This document shows, piece after piece, positions 7,680-14,444 of a stretch of DNA of 15,285 nucleotides. The stretch is from Firmicutes bacterium UBA3738 (GTDB lineage Bacteria > Bacillota > Clostridia > Peptostreptococcales > Anaerovoracaceae). Under the pieces are notes generated by a model that was not told the origin of the DNA, did no database searches, and saw nothing but the letters and a program-made list of their open reading frames with translations. Position numbers and translations under genes: made by a program. The stretch is from the NCBI GenBank assembly GCA_002372505.1, contig DFGY01000092.1, positions 1-15,285 on the forward strand, in the 5' to 3' direction. The stretch's first letter is position 1. Every line of letters begins with the position of its first letter.

Positions 7680-8383
7680 TCTATTTTTACTCCCACTACG
7701 GCAAACCTTCCTTCGTCAGCATGATATGCACAGGTTGAAAGGGTGACCAGCTGCTGTGGCCAGGTGGGGTTTTCATCTGTGGGGAAGGCTGCTATGCTCT
7801 TTATTCCGTTAACATATTCGTTGTACATTTCCTCGTCGATTATCTGAGGATAGGTGTAGTACTGGAAGCCTTTGGCGTTGATTTCGCTGCGGAAGAATGC
7901 AACGATCTTATAGGTGCCGCTGACCTGCTTGCCGTCGATGAGCTCGTCGTAGACGAAGGTCTTGTGCTTTTTCCAGAAATTCTCGTCTTCGAATTCGAGA
8001 AGCTGGTGGAACATGGTTCCCGCCTTTATGTTGTGTCCATAAATAATGTAGTTTTTGCTCTCGCCGATTTTACTGTAGGCATCCATGAAGGGTGTACCCG
8101 CTACGGAGTATTCCTTCTGGAAATTCTTTCTCAGGTAAAACTCCGGATCGTTTGGTGTCTGCACCACGGGGTAATCGATGTTCGTCCCGTCCACCTGTAT
8201 CCAGCCTACAATGTCGCTGTTCTCTTTGTGCAGAGCCACCAGGTCGTGGCCGCTGCCGGTTTTGAGGCCCTCAAATTCCTGAGCCTCCTTATATGACGTG
8301 TAATAGTACTTGCCGATGTAGGCTGCAGAGCCTAAGAACACCAGCAGGGCTATTATAAATACAATCCATCTTAGTTTTCTCAT
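7676..8383 (-). CDS. Class B sortase
   Basis: The protein is 235 residues with one N-terminal membrane anchor (about residues 6-26) and the rest predicted outside the membrane. The catalytic set is complete: H117 in IIYGHNIK, C218 in TLSTCAYH, and R226 in GRFAVVG. The TLSTC signature, the WIQVDGTNIDYPVVQ segment (61-75) and the extended region between the His and Cys strands identify class B. Sortases cut a C-terminal sorting signal and join the protein to peptidoglycan or to another protein. No gene in this window encodes an LPxTG- or NPxTN-like signal, so its substrate lies elsewhere. GGAGAG lies 9 nt before the ATG. It heads the tight operon with glycosyltransferases, an unusual setting; SrtB is more often next to heme-uptake surface proteins. 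Confidence 0.93.
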   Translation of the reverse strand: MRKLRWIVFIIALLVFLGSAAYIGKYYYTSYKEAQEFEGLKTGSGHDLVALHKENSDIVGWIQVDGTNIDYPVVQTPNDPEFYLRKNFQKEYSVAGTPFMDAYSKIGESKNYIIYGHNIKAGTMFHQLLEFEDENFWKKHKTFVYDELIDGKQVSGTYKIVAFFRSEINAKGFQYYTYPQIIDEEMYNEYVNGIKSIAAFPTDENPTWPQQLVTLSTCAYHADEGRFAVVGVKIE

Positions 8384-8478
8384 ATTTACACACTCTCCGT
8401 TTTATCTGTCTTTATTGCTTCCATTGGCAATCCCAAGGCTTGCTGCCCTGCTGTCTTTGCCGGCTTATGCTTCTTCCT

Positions 8479-9345
8479 CTATGTCTCCGATGCTTGCTCG
8501 CCTCTGTTCTGAAGGACGCACCAAATCGACGTTGTCACTATTATTATAACCCCTCCGATAAGTGCGTAAAAGCCCGGTATTTCACCGTAGAATATGGCCA
8601 CCCATATGGGATTAAGCAGTGGCTCCAGCATTCCTATAAGGGAGCAGGCCAGGGGCGATATGTGCCTGGACACGTAGGCGAACAGTATGTAGGGTACGCC
8701 CATTTGCAGCACGCCCAGCATAAGCAGGAATCCGATCTCCGGCATGGTGGTGTGGAAGGGTTCCATGAAGAACCCGCTAAGGCCCACCAGGAATGTGAGG
8801 AAATGCCCCAGTATCAAACCGGTATACTGCACTTCTATATCACCGCAGGTATTGTTGCCTGTGAAGAGCACGGCCATTGCTATTCCGGAAATTATAGCCA
8901 GCACGTTGCCCAGCATATTCCCCGGCGACAGCTGATCCATGAAGAACAGAGCTATTCCCGCAATGCAGATAACCACAGCGATGACGTCCATCTTCTTTAC
9001 CTTCTGGTGAAGGAAGATTGCTCCGATTATGAGTATCCACACAGGACACAAATACTGAATTACTATAGCGTTGGCCGCCGTGGTCAGCTTATTTGCGAAA
9101 ATGAACACCGTCATGCACACCGCTTCCGCCAGCGCGATCATCCAAGTGAACTTGTTGAACTTCAGCCTGTATCCCCGCCTCTTTGCGAATCCCAGCATAA
9201 TGGCGAAAGCAATGAGCCCTCTGAGACTGGCAATAGTAAAGGGATGCCACGATATCATCTTTATACATATTCCTCCGATACTCCAGAGTACCGCCACCAG
9301 TACCATGAGAAGCATCGCCTGCCTGCTTTCATTTTTACCCTGCAT
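8479..9345 (-). CDS. EamA/DMT-superfamily transporter
   Basis: The 288-residue protein from ATG 9345 has about ten membrane helices in two EamA halves, consistent with the drug/metabolite transporter superfamily. The opening helix with LWSIGGICIKM, the family-typical TAANAIVIQYLCPVWIL segment in the first half, and LIGMLEPLLNPIWVAIFYGE in the second half are characteristic. I chose 9345 because AAGGA lies 10 nt upstream. Upstream ATGs at 9354 and 9381 and a TTG at 9411 are in frame, but they have poor ribosome binding sites or lie within or upstream of the likely promoter. Substrate is unknown; relatives export amino acids, metabolites or drugs. It is separated from the sortase gene by 95 nt with no clear terminator, so read-through into the sortase operon is possible. 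Confidence 0.9.
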   Translation of the reverse strand: MQGKNESRQAMLLMVLVAVLWSIGGICIKMISWHPFTIASLRGLIAFAIMLGFAKRRGYRLKFNKFTWMIALAEAVCMTVFIFANKLTTAANAIVIQYLCPVWILIIGAIFLHQKVKKMDVIAVVICIAGIALFFMDQLSPGNMLGNVLAIISGIAMAVLFTGNNTCGDIEVQYTGLILGHFLTFLVGLSGFFMEPFHTTMPEIGFLLMLGVLQMGVPYILFAYVSRHISPLACSLIGMLEPLLNPIWVAIFYGEIPGFYALIGGVIIIVTTSIWCVLQNRGEQASET

Positions 9346-9382
9346 CTGCACCATATCCTTATTCACATAATTTGCTCCCATA

Positions 9383-9411
9383 ATTTTATAATACCTAGCA
9401 ACTTCAATCAA
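9383..9411 (-). promoter_or_regulatory. Probable promoter of the EamA gene
   Basis: On the minus strand TTGATT (9406-9411) and TAAAAT (9383-9388) are 17 nt apart, predicting a start near 9376. This places the transcript start upstream of the chosen ATG at 9345 and downstream of the alternative ATG at 9381. REP-like copy B begins about 9 nt upstream of the -35. Confidence 0.45.
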
Positions 9412-9419
9412 GATGTTTA

Positions 9420-9463
9420 GAGCGTTTCACGGGCGTTTCACGGGGACAGGCTTTTTGTTTCAC
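9420..9463. repeat. REP-like repeat, family 1, copy B
   Basis: It carries the family 1 core GCGTTTCACGGGGACAGGCT in the orientation opposite to copies A and C. Its left end is duplicated: gcgtttcacgg occurs at 9422-9432 and again directly at 9433-9443, an 11-bp tandem duplication not seen in the other copies. Confidence 0.85.
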
Positions 9464-9476
9464 CAATATTTGGCAG

Positions 9477-9511
9477 AAGATGACAAGGGGGTCAGTTCTT
9501 CCTGTCATCTT
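9477..9511. repeat. REP-like repeat, family 2, diverged copy
   Basis: A 35-bp element with inverted ends aagatgaca (9477-9485) and tgtcatctt (9503-9511). Its interior, aagggggtcagttcttc, is a diverged form of the family 2 core (gacaaggggacggttctc) seen near the right end of the window. Confidence 0.65.
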
Positions 9512-9588
9512 TTTGTCCCATAATATGACGGGATAATGTATTTATAGACCCGCTCGCGCTTCGATTGTCACGTAGCGGTACTAAAACA

Positions 9589-9615
9589 GTGACAAGAGAA
9601 CCATCCCCCTGTCAC
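9589..9615. repeat. REP-like repeat, family 2
   Basis: A 27-bp element bounded by gtgaca (9589-9594) and tgtcac (9610-9615), with the interior agagaaccatccccc, the reverse complement of the family 2 core. A further ttgtcac at 9565-9571 forms a wider dyad with gtgacaa at 9589-9595. Confidence 0.7.
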
Positions 9616-9823
9616 CCAAAAATCGGAAACATTGAAATTTGTTTCACTGATTCTATAATAAATAAATCGCTGAAATAATTTCTAACGCCACCGAGTTCTC
9701 TCTTTACTAAACCGGAGTATATAATGCGAACATGCTGGGGCAATCTTCAGAAATCGTTAAAAACTATTTCACTCATTGCGAGGAAAAAGTTTTATTGAAA
9801 ATAATTGCGAATACCGAGAGTTA

Positions 9824-9858
9824 GCGTGAAACGCAAAGCCTGTCCCCGTGAAACGCTC
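9824..9858. repeat. REP-like repeat, family 1, copy C
   Basis: It carries the core AAAGCCTGTCCCCGTGAAAC in the same orientation as copy A. It lacks part of the A-run and has gcgtgaaacgc at its left end. It lies about 34 nt upstream of the DUF3793 promoter -35. Confidence 0.8.
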
Positions 9859-9891
9859 TGAAAAACTCTGAAAAACTTTTTCAAAAAATGT

Positions 9892-9919
9892 TTGACAAAT
9901 GGGAAAAGTGGTATATAAT
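9892..9919 (+). promoter_or_regulatory. Promoter of the DUF3793 gene
   Basis: A perfect TTGACA (9892-9897) and perfect TATAAT (9914-9919) are separated by 16 nt. The predicted start is near 9926, giving a leader of about 128 nt. The first operator begins at that start point. Confidence 0.85.
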
Positions 9920-9925
9920 GAATAT

Positions 9926-9943
9926 AGTTAGCGGCGACTAACT
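9926..9943. promoter_or_regulatory. Palindromic operator 1 (DUF3793 promoter)
   Basis: The 18-mer AGTTAGCGGCGACTAACT has inverted ends AGTTAG/CTAACT. It overlaps the predicted transcription start, 6 nt after the -10 box, a classic repressor position. It matches the operator at 15170-15187 at 15 of 18 positions when that site is read on the minus strand. The regulator is not in the window; DtxR-type metal repressors and TetR-type repressors are both possible. Confidence 0.7.
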
Positions 9944-10003
9944 GATGAAAACCGTATATATCTTCAGACCTGCGGCAAGGTGGCCGCTTTAAAAATAGGT
10001 TTT

Positions 10004-10021
10004 GATTAGCCGCAACTAACC
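10004..10021. promoter_or_regulatory. Palindromic operator 2 (DUF3793 leader)
   Basis: GATTAGCCGCAACTAACC is a weaker copy of operator 1, 78 bp downstream of it and 32 bp before the ATG. It keeps TTAGC and ACTAAC. Both sites in one leader suggest roadblock or looping repression, or a leader hairpin formed by pairing of the two arms. Confidence 0.5.
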
Positions 10022-10053
10022 GAAGTGAAGCTATATTTATTAAGGGATATGAA

Positions 10054-10632
10054 ATGTCGGAAGAATTACTTGTGCAACACTGTTCGCCTACACTGGCGGG
10101 CTTGAAAACTGCAAATTTATTCAGATGTGAATATGAGACGGAGGAAGAGCTCAGAGATTTTCTGAGAATGACCAACAACAGACTTTCCCCAAAGGGCATA
10201 AGGGCAATGCCTCTCAGATACGGCAGTGGAATGGCTCTTGTATATGTTTTCCGGCCGGGTCATCTGGAAGAGGATCTGACCTGCGACGAAGCACGAAAGC
10301 TGCTGGAGGAAAACGGGTATTTCCACTATTGCGACAATCTCTGTGACAGCCCTTGCGGCGGACTGGGCAGATGTCTGGCCCGGCTGGCCATGAGGTTAAA
10401 CGAAGGAAATGATTTCCCTCACGAAATAGGAATCTTCCTCGGCTATCCTCCGGAGGATGTACGCGGCTTTATGGATAAAAAGCCATGCAAGTGCGTCGGC
10501 ACGTGGAAGGTCTACGGCGATGAGAAATCGGCCAGAGAGAAATTCGCCAGATTCAAGAAGTGCAGCGAAATATATTGCAGGCTGCACATGGAAGGCAGGC
10601 CCGTGGAAAAGCTTGCGGTAGCACAGCTCTAG
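10054..10632 (+). CDS. DUF3793 family protein, Cys-rich
   Basis: The protein is 192 residues, presumably cytosolic, with AAGGGA 6 nt before the ATG. It matches DUF3793: the N-terminal HCSPTLAGLKTANLF (9-23), FPHEIGIFLGYPPEDV (121-136), and GTWKVYGDEKSA (149-160) followed by FARFKKC are hallmarks. The family is common in Clostridia and its function is unknown; from what I recall its genes often sit near flavodoxin or iron-uptake genes, suggesting a role in iron or redox metabolism. This member has 11 cysteines, with C93, C97, C101 and C107 clustered in CDNLCDSPCGGLGRC, and C145/C147, which could bind metal. It has its own promoter, two operators and a terminator, so it is monocistronic. Confidence 0.88.
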   Translation: MSEELLVQHCSPTLAGLKTANLFRCEYETEEELRDFLRMTNNRLSPKGIRAMPLRYGSGMALVYVFRPGHLEEDLTCDEARKLLEENGYFHYCDNLCDSPCGGLGRCLARLAMRLNEGNDFPHEIGIFLGYPPEDVRGFMDKKPCKCVGTWKVYGDEKSAREKFARFKKCSEIYCRLHMEGRPVEKLAVAQL

Positions 10633-10703
10633 GGGACTGCATAACGATTAAGCCTACAAGGAAACATACATTTTTTCCTCAAATGATAACATGTGATAGA
10701 CAG

Positions 10704-10729
10704 AAAGGGCGCCGGACAGCGCCTTTTTT
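10704..10729 (+). terminator. Intrinsic terminator of the DUF3793 gene
   Basis: The stem pairs 10704-10712 with 10719-10727 (GGGCGC with GCGCCT at its core, loop cggaca), followed by a run of six T. It lies about 70 nt after the stop codon. Confidence 0.85.
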
Positions 10730-10744
10730 GTTGATGACAATGGG

Positions 10745-10823
10745 GCGTTTCACGGGGACAGGCTTTTTGTTTCGCACTCTGCGGATTAGAGTGCGAAACA
10801 AAAAGCCTGTCCCCGTGAAACGC
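10745..10823. repeat. REPIN-like palindrome: two family 1 repeats head to head
   Basis: The arms 10745-10780 and 10788-10823 are perfect reverse complements over 36 bp with a 7-nt loop (gcggatt). Each arm contains the complete family 1 repeat, so this is two REP units in inverted orientation, the form known as a REPIN and normally mobilised by a REP-associated tyrosine transposase (RAYT). No transposase is in the window. It lies between the DUF3793 terminator and the NlpC/P60 promoter. Confidence 0.88.
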
Positions 10824-10826
10824 TCC

Positions 10827-10850
10827 GTCCTCTTGTCACCTATTTGCCAT
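10827..10850. repeat. Partial family 2 REP-like repeat
   Basis: The stretch tcctcttgtcacctatttgcca closely resembles the arm at 15233-15256 (cggttctcgcgtcaccttttgcca). It abuts the REPIN and supplies the -35 box of the next promoter. Confidence 0.5.
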
Positions 10851-10861
10851 TATGATATATT
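10833..10861 (+). promoter_or_regulatory. Promoter of the NlpC/P60 gene
   Basis: TTGTCA (10833-10838) and TATATT (10856-10861) are 17 nt apart, predicting a start near 10868 and a leader of about 30 nt. The -35 lies inside a partial family 2 repeat. Confidence 0.6.
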
Positions 10862-10898
10862 GTATTTTGCTATTCTACTTTTAAATGGAGGACTTATA

Positions 10899-12188
10899 AT
10901 GAGGAAAAAGATAATTGTATTACTTACTGCTATTTGTATGATTTGCACTATGGTTCCTTCTCTGGCTTTTGCCGAGGATGGGCAGAGTACTGCACCTGTT
11001 GTTGGTGAAGCGCCGGCAACCGGTGGTGATACGGCTAACGAAGATCCGAATAGCAAGGAGCAGCATGAAGAAATTGCCGAGCCTACCGCTCCGAAGGTCA
11101 GTGTTTTAAAGAAGAATGCCACTCAGGTTACTCTTTCCTGGGATGCTACTGAAAACACTACAAACTATGAGGTGTATTCTTCAACATCAAAGTCCGAAAA
11201 ATATACAATGGTTGGCGAAATGAAGGCAACCAAAAAAACTTACACGCACAAAGAAATAGACCTTACACCTAACAAGACCTATTACTTCTACGTCCTTGCG
11301 AAGAATGTGACTGAAACGGAAAGCAAGGAGGCAAAGTCCAATGTTGTAAAGGCTAAGACACCTAAAGCTACTACCAAAGTTTCGGGTTCTATCTCAAAGC
11401 ATTCCATCAAGGCAAGAAAAACCATGAAGGATACTGTCTCAATTTCTGCACCTTTCGCACGCACTCTTCAGATTCAGATGGTGAATAAGGGCAAGTGGAA
11501 GACAGTTAAAAAAATAAAATTAAAAGCAGGCATCGAGAAACAGAAGCTGGTGATTAAATATCCCAACTCCTGGTGGAAGCTTGACACAACTACATGGCGC
11601 TACGTTATTAACGCAAATTCCCGCGCCACAAAATACACGAGCAAGAAAATCAAACTGAAGACTCGTAAATTCTATCAGAACCCAAAGAGATATCTTCAGC
11701 TTACAAATACAATTTCAAAACATGGTCACAACTACTACACCGCACCGGTGCTTACGGACAACACAAGCACCAGGAAGCAGCACGTTGAAGCCATGATCAG
11801 GACAGCCAAAAAATATCTGGGAGATCCGTACGTTGTATGCAGATCAAGAGCTCCCGGCAGAGGCGTTGACTGCTCAGGCCTTGTAATGCAGGCATGCTAC
11901 GGAGCCGGCGCAGACCTGTGGCCATCAAACCCATACAGGCACCGCTTCCCGAAATACGAGTACGAGTCCCGCAGGATCGCCGTTAATCCCAAGCTTAAGA
12001 CTGTCAGCTGGAAACACAGAAAGCGCGGCGACCTGGTATTCTACTCCAAGGGCGGCATCGTAATCCACGTGGGAATCTACCTTGGTAACGGGAGAATAAT
12101 TCATTCCTGGCCGGGTTATGTAAGAATATCCAGCGCCACAAACCCAACATGGGGTTACATTTCAAAATTAAAAAGAGTCTTTATTTAA
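10899..12188 (+). CDS. Secreted FN3-containing NlpC/P60 cell-wall hydrolase
   Basis: The protein is 429 residues from ATG 10899, with GGAGGA 6 nt upstream; the longer open frame that reaches back through the REPIN has no ribosome binding site. Residues 1-26 are a signal peptide ending SLAFA. A low-complexity acidic linker (27-62) leads to a fibronectin type III domain (about 64-156, TQVTLSWDAT, LTPNKTYYFYVLAKN). Residues ~160-285 are a Lys-rich beta-type region I cannot name. The C-terminal NlpC/P60 domain (about 293-429) has catalytic C325 in VDCSGLV, H390 in VIHVGIYLGNG and a third polar residue, probably H402. Such enzymes cleave peptidoglycan stem-peptide bonds. There is no sorting signal, so the protein is probably released or held non-covalently on the wall. 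It ends 5 bp from the convergent ABC permease. Confidence 0.9.
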   Translation: MRKKIIVLLTAICMICTMVPSLAFAEDGQSTAPVVGEAPATGGDTANEDPNSKEQHEEIAEPTAPKVSVLKKNATQVTLSWDATENTTNYEVYSSTSKSEKYTMVGEMKATKKTYTHKEIDLTPNKTYYFYVLAKNVTETESKEAKSNVVKAKTPKATTKVSGSISKHSIKARKTMKDTVSISAPFARTLQIQMVNKGKWKTVKKIKLKAGIEKQKLVIKYPNSWWKLDTTTWRYVINANSRATKYTSKKIKLKTRKFYQNPKRYLQLTNTISKHGHNYYTAPVLTDNTSTRKQHVEAMIRTAKKYLGDPYVVCRSRAPGRGVDCSGLVMQACYGAGADLWPSNPYRHRFPKYEYESRRIAVNPKLKTVSWKHRKRGDLVFYSKGGIVIHVGIYLGNGRIIHSWPGYVRISSATNPTWGYISKLKRVFI

Positions 12189-12193
12189 CAATA

Positions 12194-14443
12194 TTATTCC
12201 ATACTTCTAAGAGCGTGCGCCAGTCCGACATGGCGCACTTTTTTTGTCAGCAGCAGGTGAATGAAGAAGTAGCATACTATGCCTATAGTCGGAATTAAAA
12301 CGAACAGCCACGCCGGCAGATAATATGTCAGCCATCCGTTAATGTCTTTCATAAAGTAAAAATAGAGCACCCGCATCAGCCTTTCGGAAAGAGGCAGGGT
12401 AAATATTAAGGCACAGACAACCACTATGGCAGTGGCCTTGCTGTAAATTCCCCCGGCCTCCCTGCTGGTGTACCCGAGGATTTTAAGCATGGAAATGTTC
12501 TGGCTGTTCTTGTCGATTATCATCTTGGCCAGCAGGTAGAGCAGCAACACGTATATGATAATTGCAAAGGCTCCGAACATGGGAAGTATGGCTCCGAAGG
12601 AATCGTTCAGCTGGTCGGAAATCAGCGTCATGTCCTTTAGGGTAATGGTCGATGCAATTAACCTTTCATCTATGTCCTTAATCTTTTTATCTGAGAAATA
12701 GCCATTGTAATAATCATCTTTCTCATCAAAGACTTTGTTATACATGCCTCGCTCCATGAATATGGACAGCGCCGGCGGATATTCATATATTCCTCCAACC
12801 TTCAGCTCGTACTCATTCTTTCCGTATGTCTCATTCAGCTTTATTCTGTCCCCCTTTTTCAGCTCGTACTTCTCGGCAAAGCCGCTGGATATAAGGACGA
12901 TGCCCTCTTCATCCGGAAGCTTTATGTCCTTCACATAGGCCGACTCTTCCTTGATTCCGTAGGCCATTATGTCTTCCTTGCCTTGGTAGTTCAGGGTGTT
13001 GACGCAGTACTTCTCCGCACCCTTCACATCTGTTTTCGCCTTGGCCTTTAGCACGTACTGGTACTTTGCAATCTGTGTGTTTTCGATGTCCGCCCTGAAG
13101 GAATCCATAAGGGGCTTCATTCCCATGCCGAATATGAGCAGCAGGCTGGCCATCATTATTCCAACAATTAAAACAGCGTAGCCCAGCCGGTTCTGAATGA
13201 TTACCCGGAGCCTGAAGCGCCGCATAAAGGACCAATTGGGAAGGCGGGCAGCCCGCTTCTTTTTCTTTCTGGTCAGCTCCTTGCGCAGAAATTGTAGCGG
13301 CGGCAGGCTGAGCATTCTCACTAGCATGAGGAAGGTTACCAGGAGGATGATTATTATGGGAATTACCGTTGTCAGCAGAAAGGCTTCGCTGTTCCAGAGG
13401 GTTTTGTAGGTGGTAAGGGAATAGCTGTGGAAGTACATGTTTACCACGATCCTCTTCATCCCCAGATACCCCAGCAGGTTGCCGATTATTGCCGCAATGA
13501 GGACCACCATTACAGGCAGCTTAAGGTAGTGAGCCAGCAATTCACCCTTTGTAAAGCCGCTGGCCCGAAGGGCGCCTATGGTAGTCGATTCCTGCTCGAT
13601 CAGACTCTTGGTAGTCACGCCGAAGACGAAGGCCATGATTACTATAACTATGTAGAGCAGCATGATGAACATAGCCTTGTCTCCGCCCATGTCATCACCG
13701 GTGAACATAATGGCCTGGTTGTCCTTCTGCCGCACGTAGTCCGTGAGGATGCCACTGTCTTTGAGAATGTCCTCGACCTTTTTGTAGTCTACATTCTCCC
13801 CCGGCTGTTCCTCCCAGGCGTATTGGAACACTATGTTTTTAAAGCCGATACGGTTAAAGCCGTCTTCCGTAACCAGGGCGACGGAGAAGTTGGTGGCGTT
13901 GAACATCATGTCGGAATTGTTTCTGAAAAGAGCGCTGTAGTCGGACAGAGCCACAAGGCCTGTTATGTTGTACTTGAAATATCCTAGCTTTATTCTGTGC
14001 CCGATTTCTATGCCGTTGTTCTCCGCAAAGAGCCGGTCAATGACCACTTCCTTTTCATTCTTCGGCATGCGGCCTTCCATGAGGCAGGACTTGTTGACTT
14101 TCTTTCTTATCTTGAATGCTCTGACGGTTTTGTTTTTGGAAATATCTTCGTCCTGGTAAAACTGCTCTGTCAGTTTGATGTTTTCATTCTCCAGATCCTT
14201 TTTCAGGTCGTCCGGTATGGGCATGGCAAGGGAAAAGTGGCCGTCTTCGATGTTGTACTTTTCGAAACCGTCATCGTAGGCCTTTTTCATGCTATTGTCC
14301 GCAACTAAAAATCCTGACACAAAGCCTATGGTCAGTGTGAGAAATAAAAATAATGCAATGTATTTACCCTTGTCGTCACGAAGCTCTCTGATCCATCTTC
14401 TTCGGAGGGGATTTTTTATTCTGCCTTGCCTGCTGCCTTCCAT
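12194..14443 (-). CDS. ABC transporter permease, FtsX/MacB type
   Basis: The protein is 749 residues with about eight membrane segments: one near 27-48, then after a large extracytoplasmic domain (50-255) three at about 257-277, 305-328 and 355-376, a fifth at 420-441, a second extracytoplasmic domain (450-615), and three at about 620-642, 668-688 and 709-733. The two FtsX domains (about 260-385 and 625-740) each carry the coupling-helix sequence pattern, IGALRASGFTKGEL and ISMLKILGYTSREA. This is the architecture of Firmicute exporters for peptides, bacitracin-like antibiotics or lipids, or of devices that transmit mechanical signals. It starts one base after the ATPase stop, with GGAG about 7 nt upstream. 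Substrate is unknown. Confidence 0.93.
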   Translation of the reverse strand: MEGSRQGRIKNPLRRRWIRELRDDKGKYIALFLFLTLTIGFVSGFLVADNSMKKAYDDGFEKYNIEDGHFSLAMPIPDDLKKDLENENIKLTEQFYQDEDISKNKTVRAFKIRKKVNKSCLMEGRMPKNEKEVVIDRLFAENNGIEIGHRIKLGYFKYNITGLVALSDYSALFRNNSDMMFNATNFSVALVTEDGFNRIGFKNIVFQYAWEEQPGENVDYKKVEDILKDSGILTDYVRQKDNQAIMFTGDDMGGDKAMFIMLLYIVIVIMAFVFGVTTKSLIEQESTTIGALRASGFTKGELLAHYLKLPVMVVLIAAIIGNLLGYLGMKRIVVNMYFHSYSLTTYKTLWNSEAFLLTTVIPIIIILLVTFLMLVRMLSLPPLQFLRKELTRKKKKRAARLPNWSFMRRFRLRVIIQNRLGYAVLIVGIMMASLLLIFGMGMKPLMDSFRADIENTQIAKYQYVLKAKAKTDVKGAEKYCVNTLNYQGKEDIMAYGIKEESAYVKDIKLPDEEGIVLISSGFAEKYELKKGDRIKLNETYGKNEYELKVGGIYEYPPALSIFMERGMYNKVFDEKDDYYNGYFSDKKIKDIDERLIASTITLKDMTLISDQLNDSFGAILPMFGAFAIIIYVLLLYLLAKMIIDKNSQNISMLKILGYTSREAGGIYSKATAIVVVCALIFTLPLSERLMRVLYFYFMKDINGWLTYYLPAWLFVLIPTIGIVCYFFIHLLLTKKVRHVGLAHALRSME
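12215..12245 (+). terminator. Terminator of the NlpC/P60 gene inside the convergent gene
   Basis: GTGCGCCA (12215-12222) pairs with TGGCGCAC (12231-12238), followed by seven T. It follows the NlpC/P60 stop by 26 nt but lies within the coding sequence for the last residues of the ABC permease. Confidence 0.85.
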
Positions 14444-14444
14444 G

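Larger units (their letters stand above)
9346..10053. other. Repeat-rich intergenic region between divergent genes
   Basis: This stretch of about 700 bp separates the EamA gene (minus) from the DUF3793 gene (plus). It holds the EamA promoter, two family 1 REP-like repeats, two family 2 REP-like repeats, the DUF3793 promoter and its two operators. Between about 9616 and 9823 I see only AT-rich sequence without a convincing ORF, RNA or repeat. Open frames crossing it lack ribosome binding sites and family features. Confidence 0.7.

Noticed and set aside
8384..8478. A terminator or promoter between the EamA and sortase genes
   Set aside because: No GC stem with a T-run is visible, and candidate boxes such as TTGCCA-17-AGATAA are too weak to claim.
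8440..9420. A 326-codon plus-strand frame over the EamA gene
   Set aside because: Its His/Tyr/Cys-rich composition and lack of domain or ribosome binding site mark it as the antisense of a membrane protein gene.
9819..9826. Half-site agttagcg resembling the operator
   Set aside because: The second arm is missing; it merges into REP-like copy C and is probably chance.
9420..9858. The clustered repeats as a CRISPR array
   Set aside because: Copies are in opposite orientations, unevenly spaced, and belong to two families; there are no regular spacers or cas genes.
9792..10199. A minus-strand open frame of 135 codons crossing the DUF3793 promoter
   Set aside because: It overlaps promoter, operators and the DUF3793 coding start, and shows no domain or ribosome binding site.
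10560..10898. A 113-codon N-terminal extension of the NlpC/P60 gene
   Set aside because: It would run through a terminator and the REPIN; the ATG at 10899 has a perfect GGAGGA and starts a classic signal peptide.
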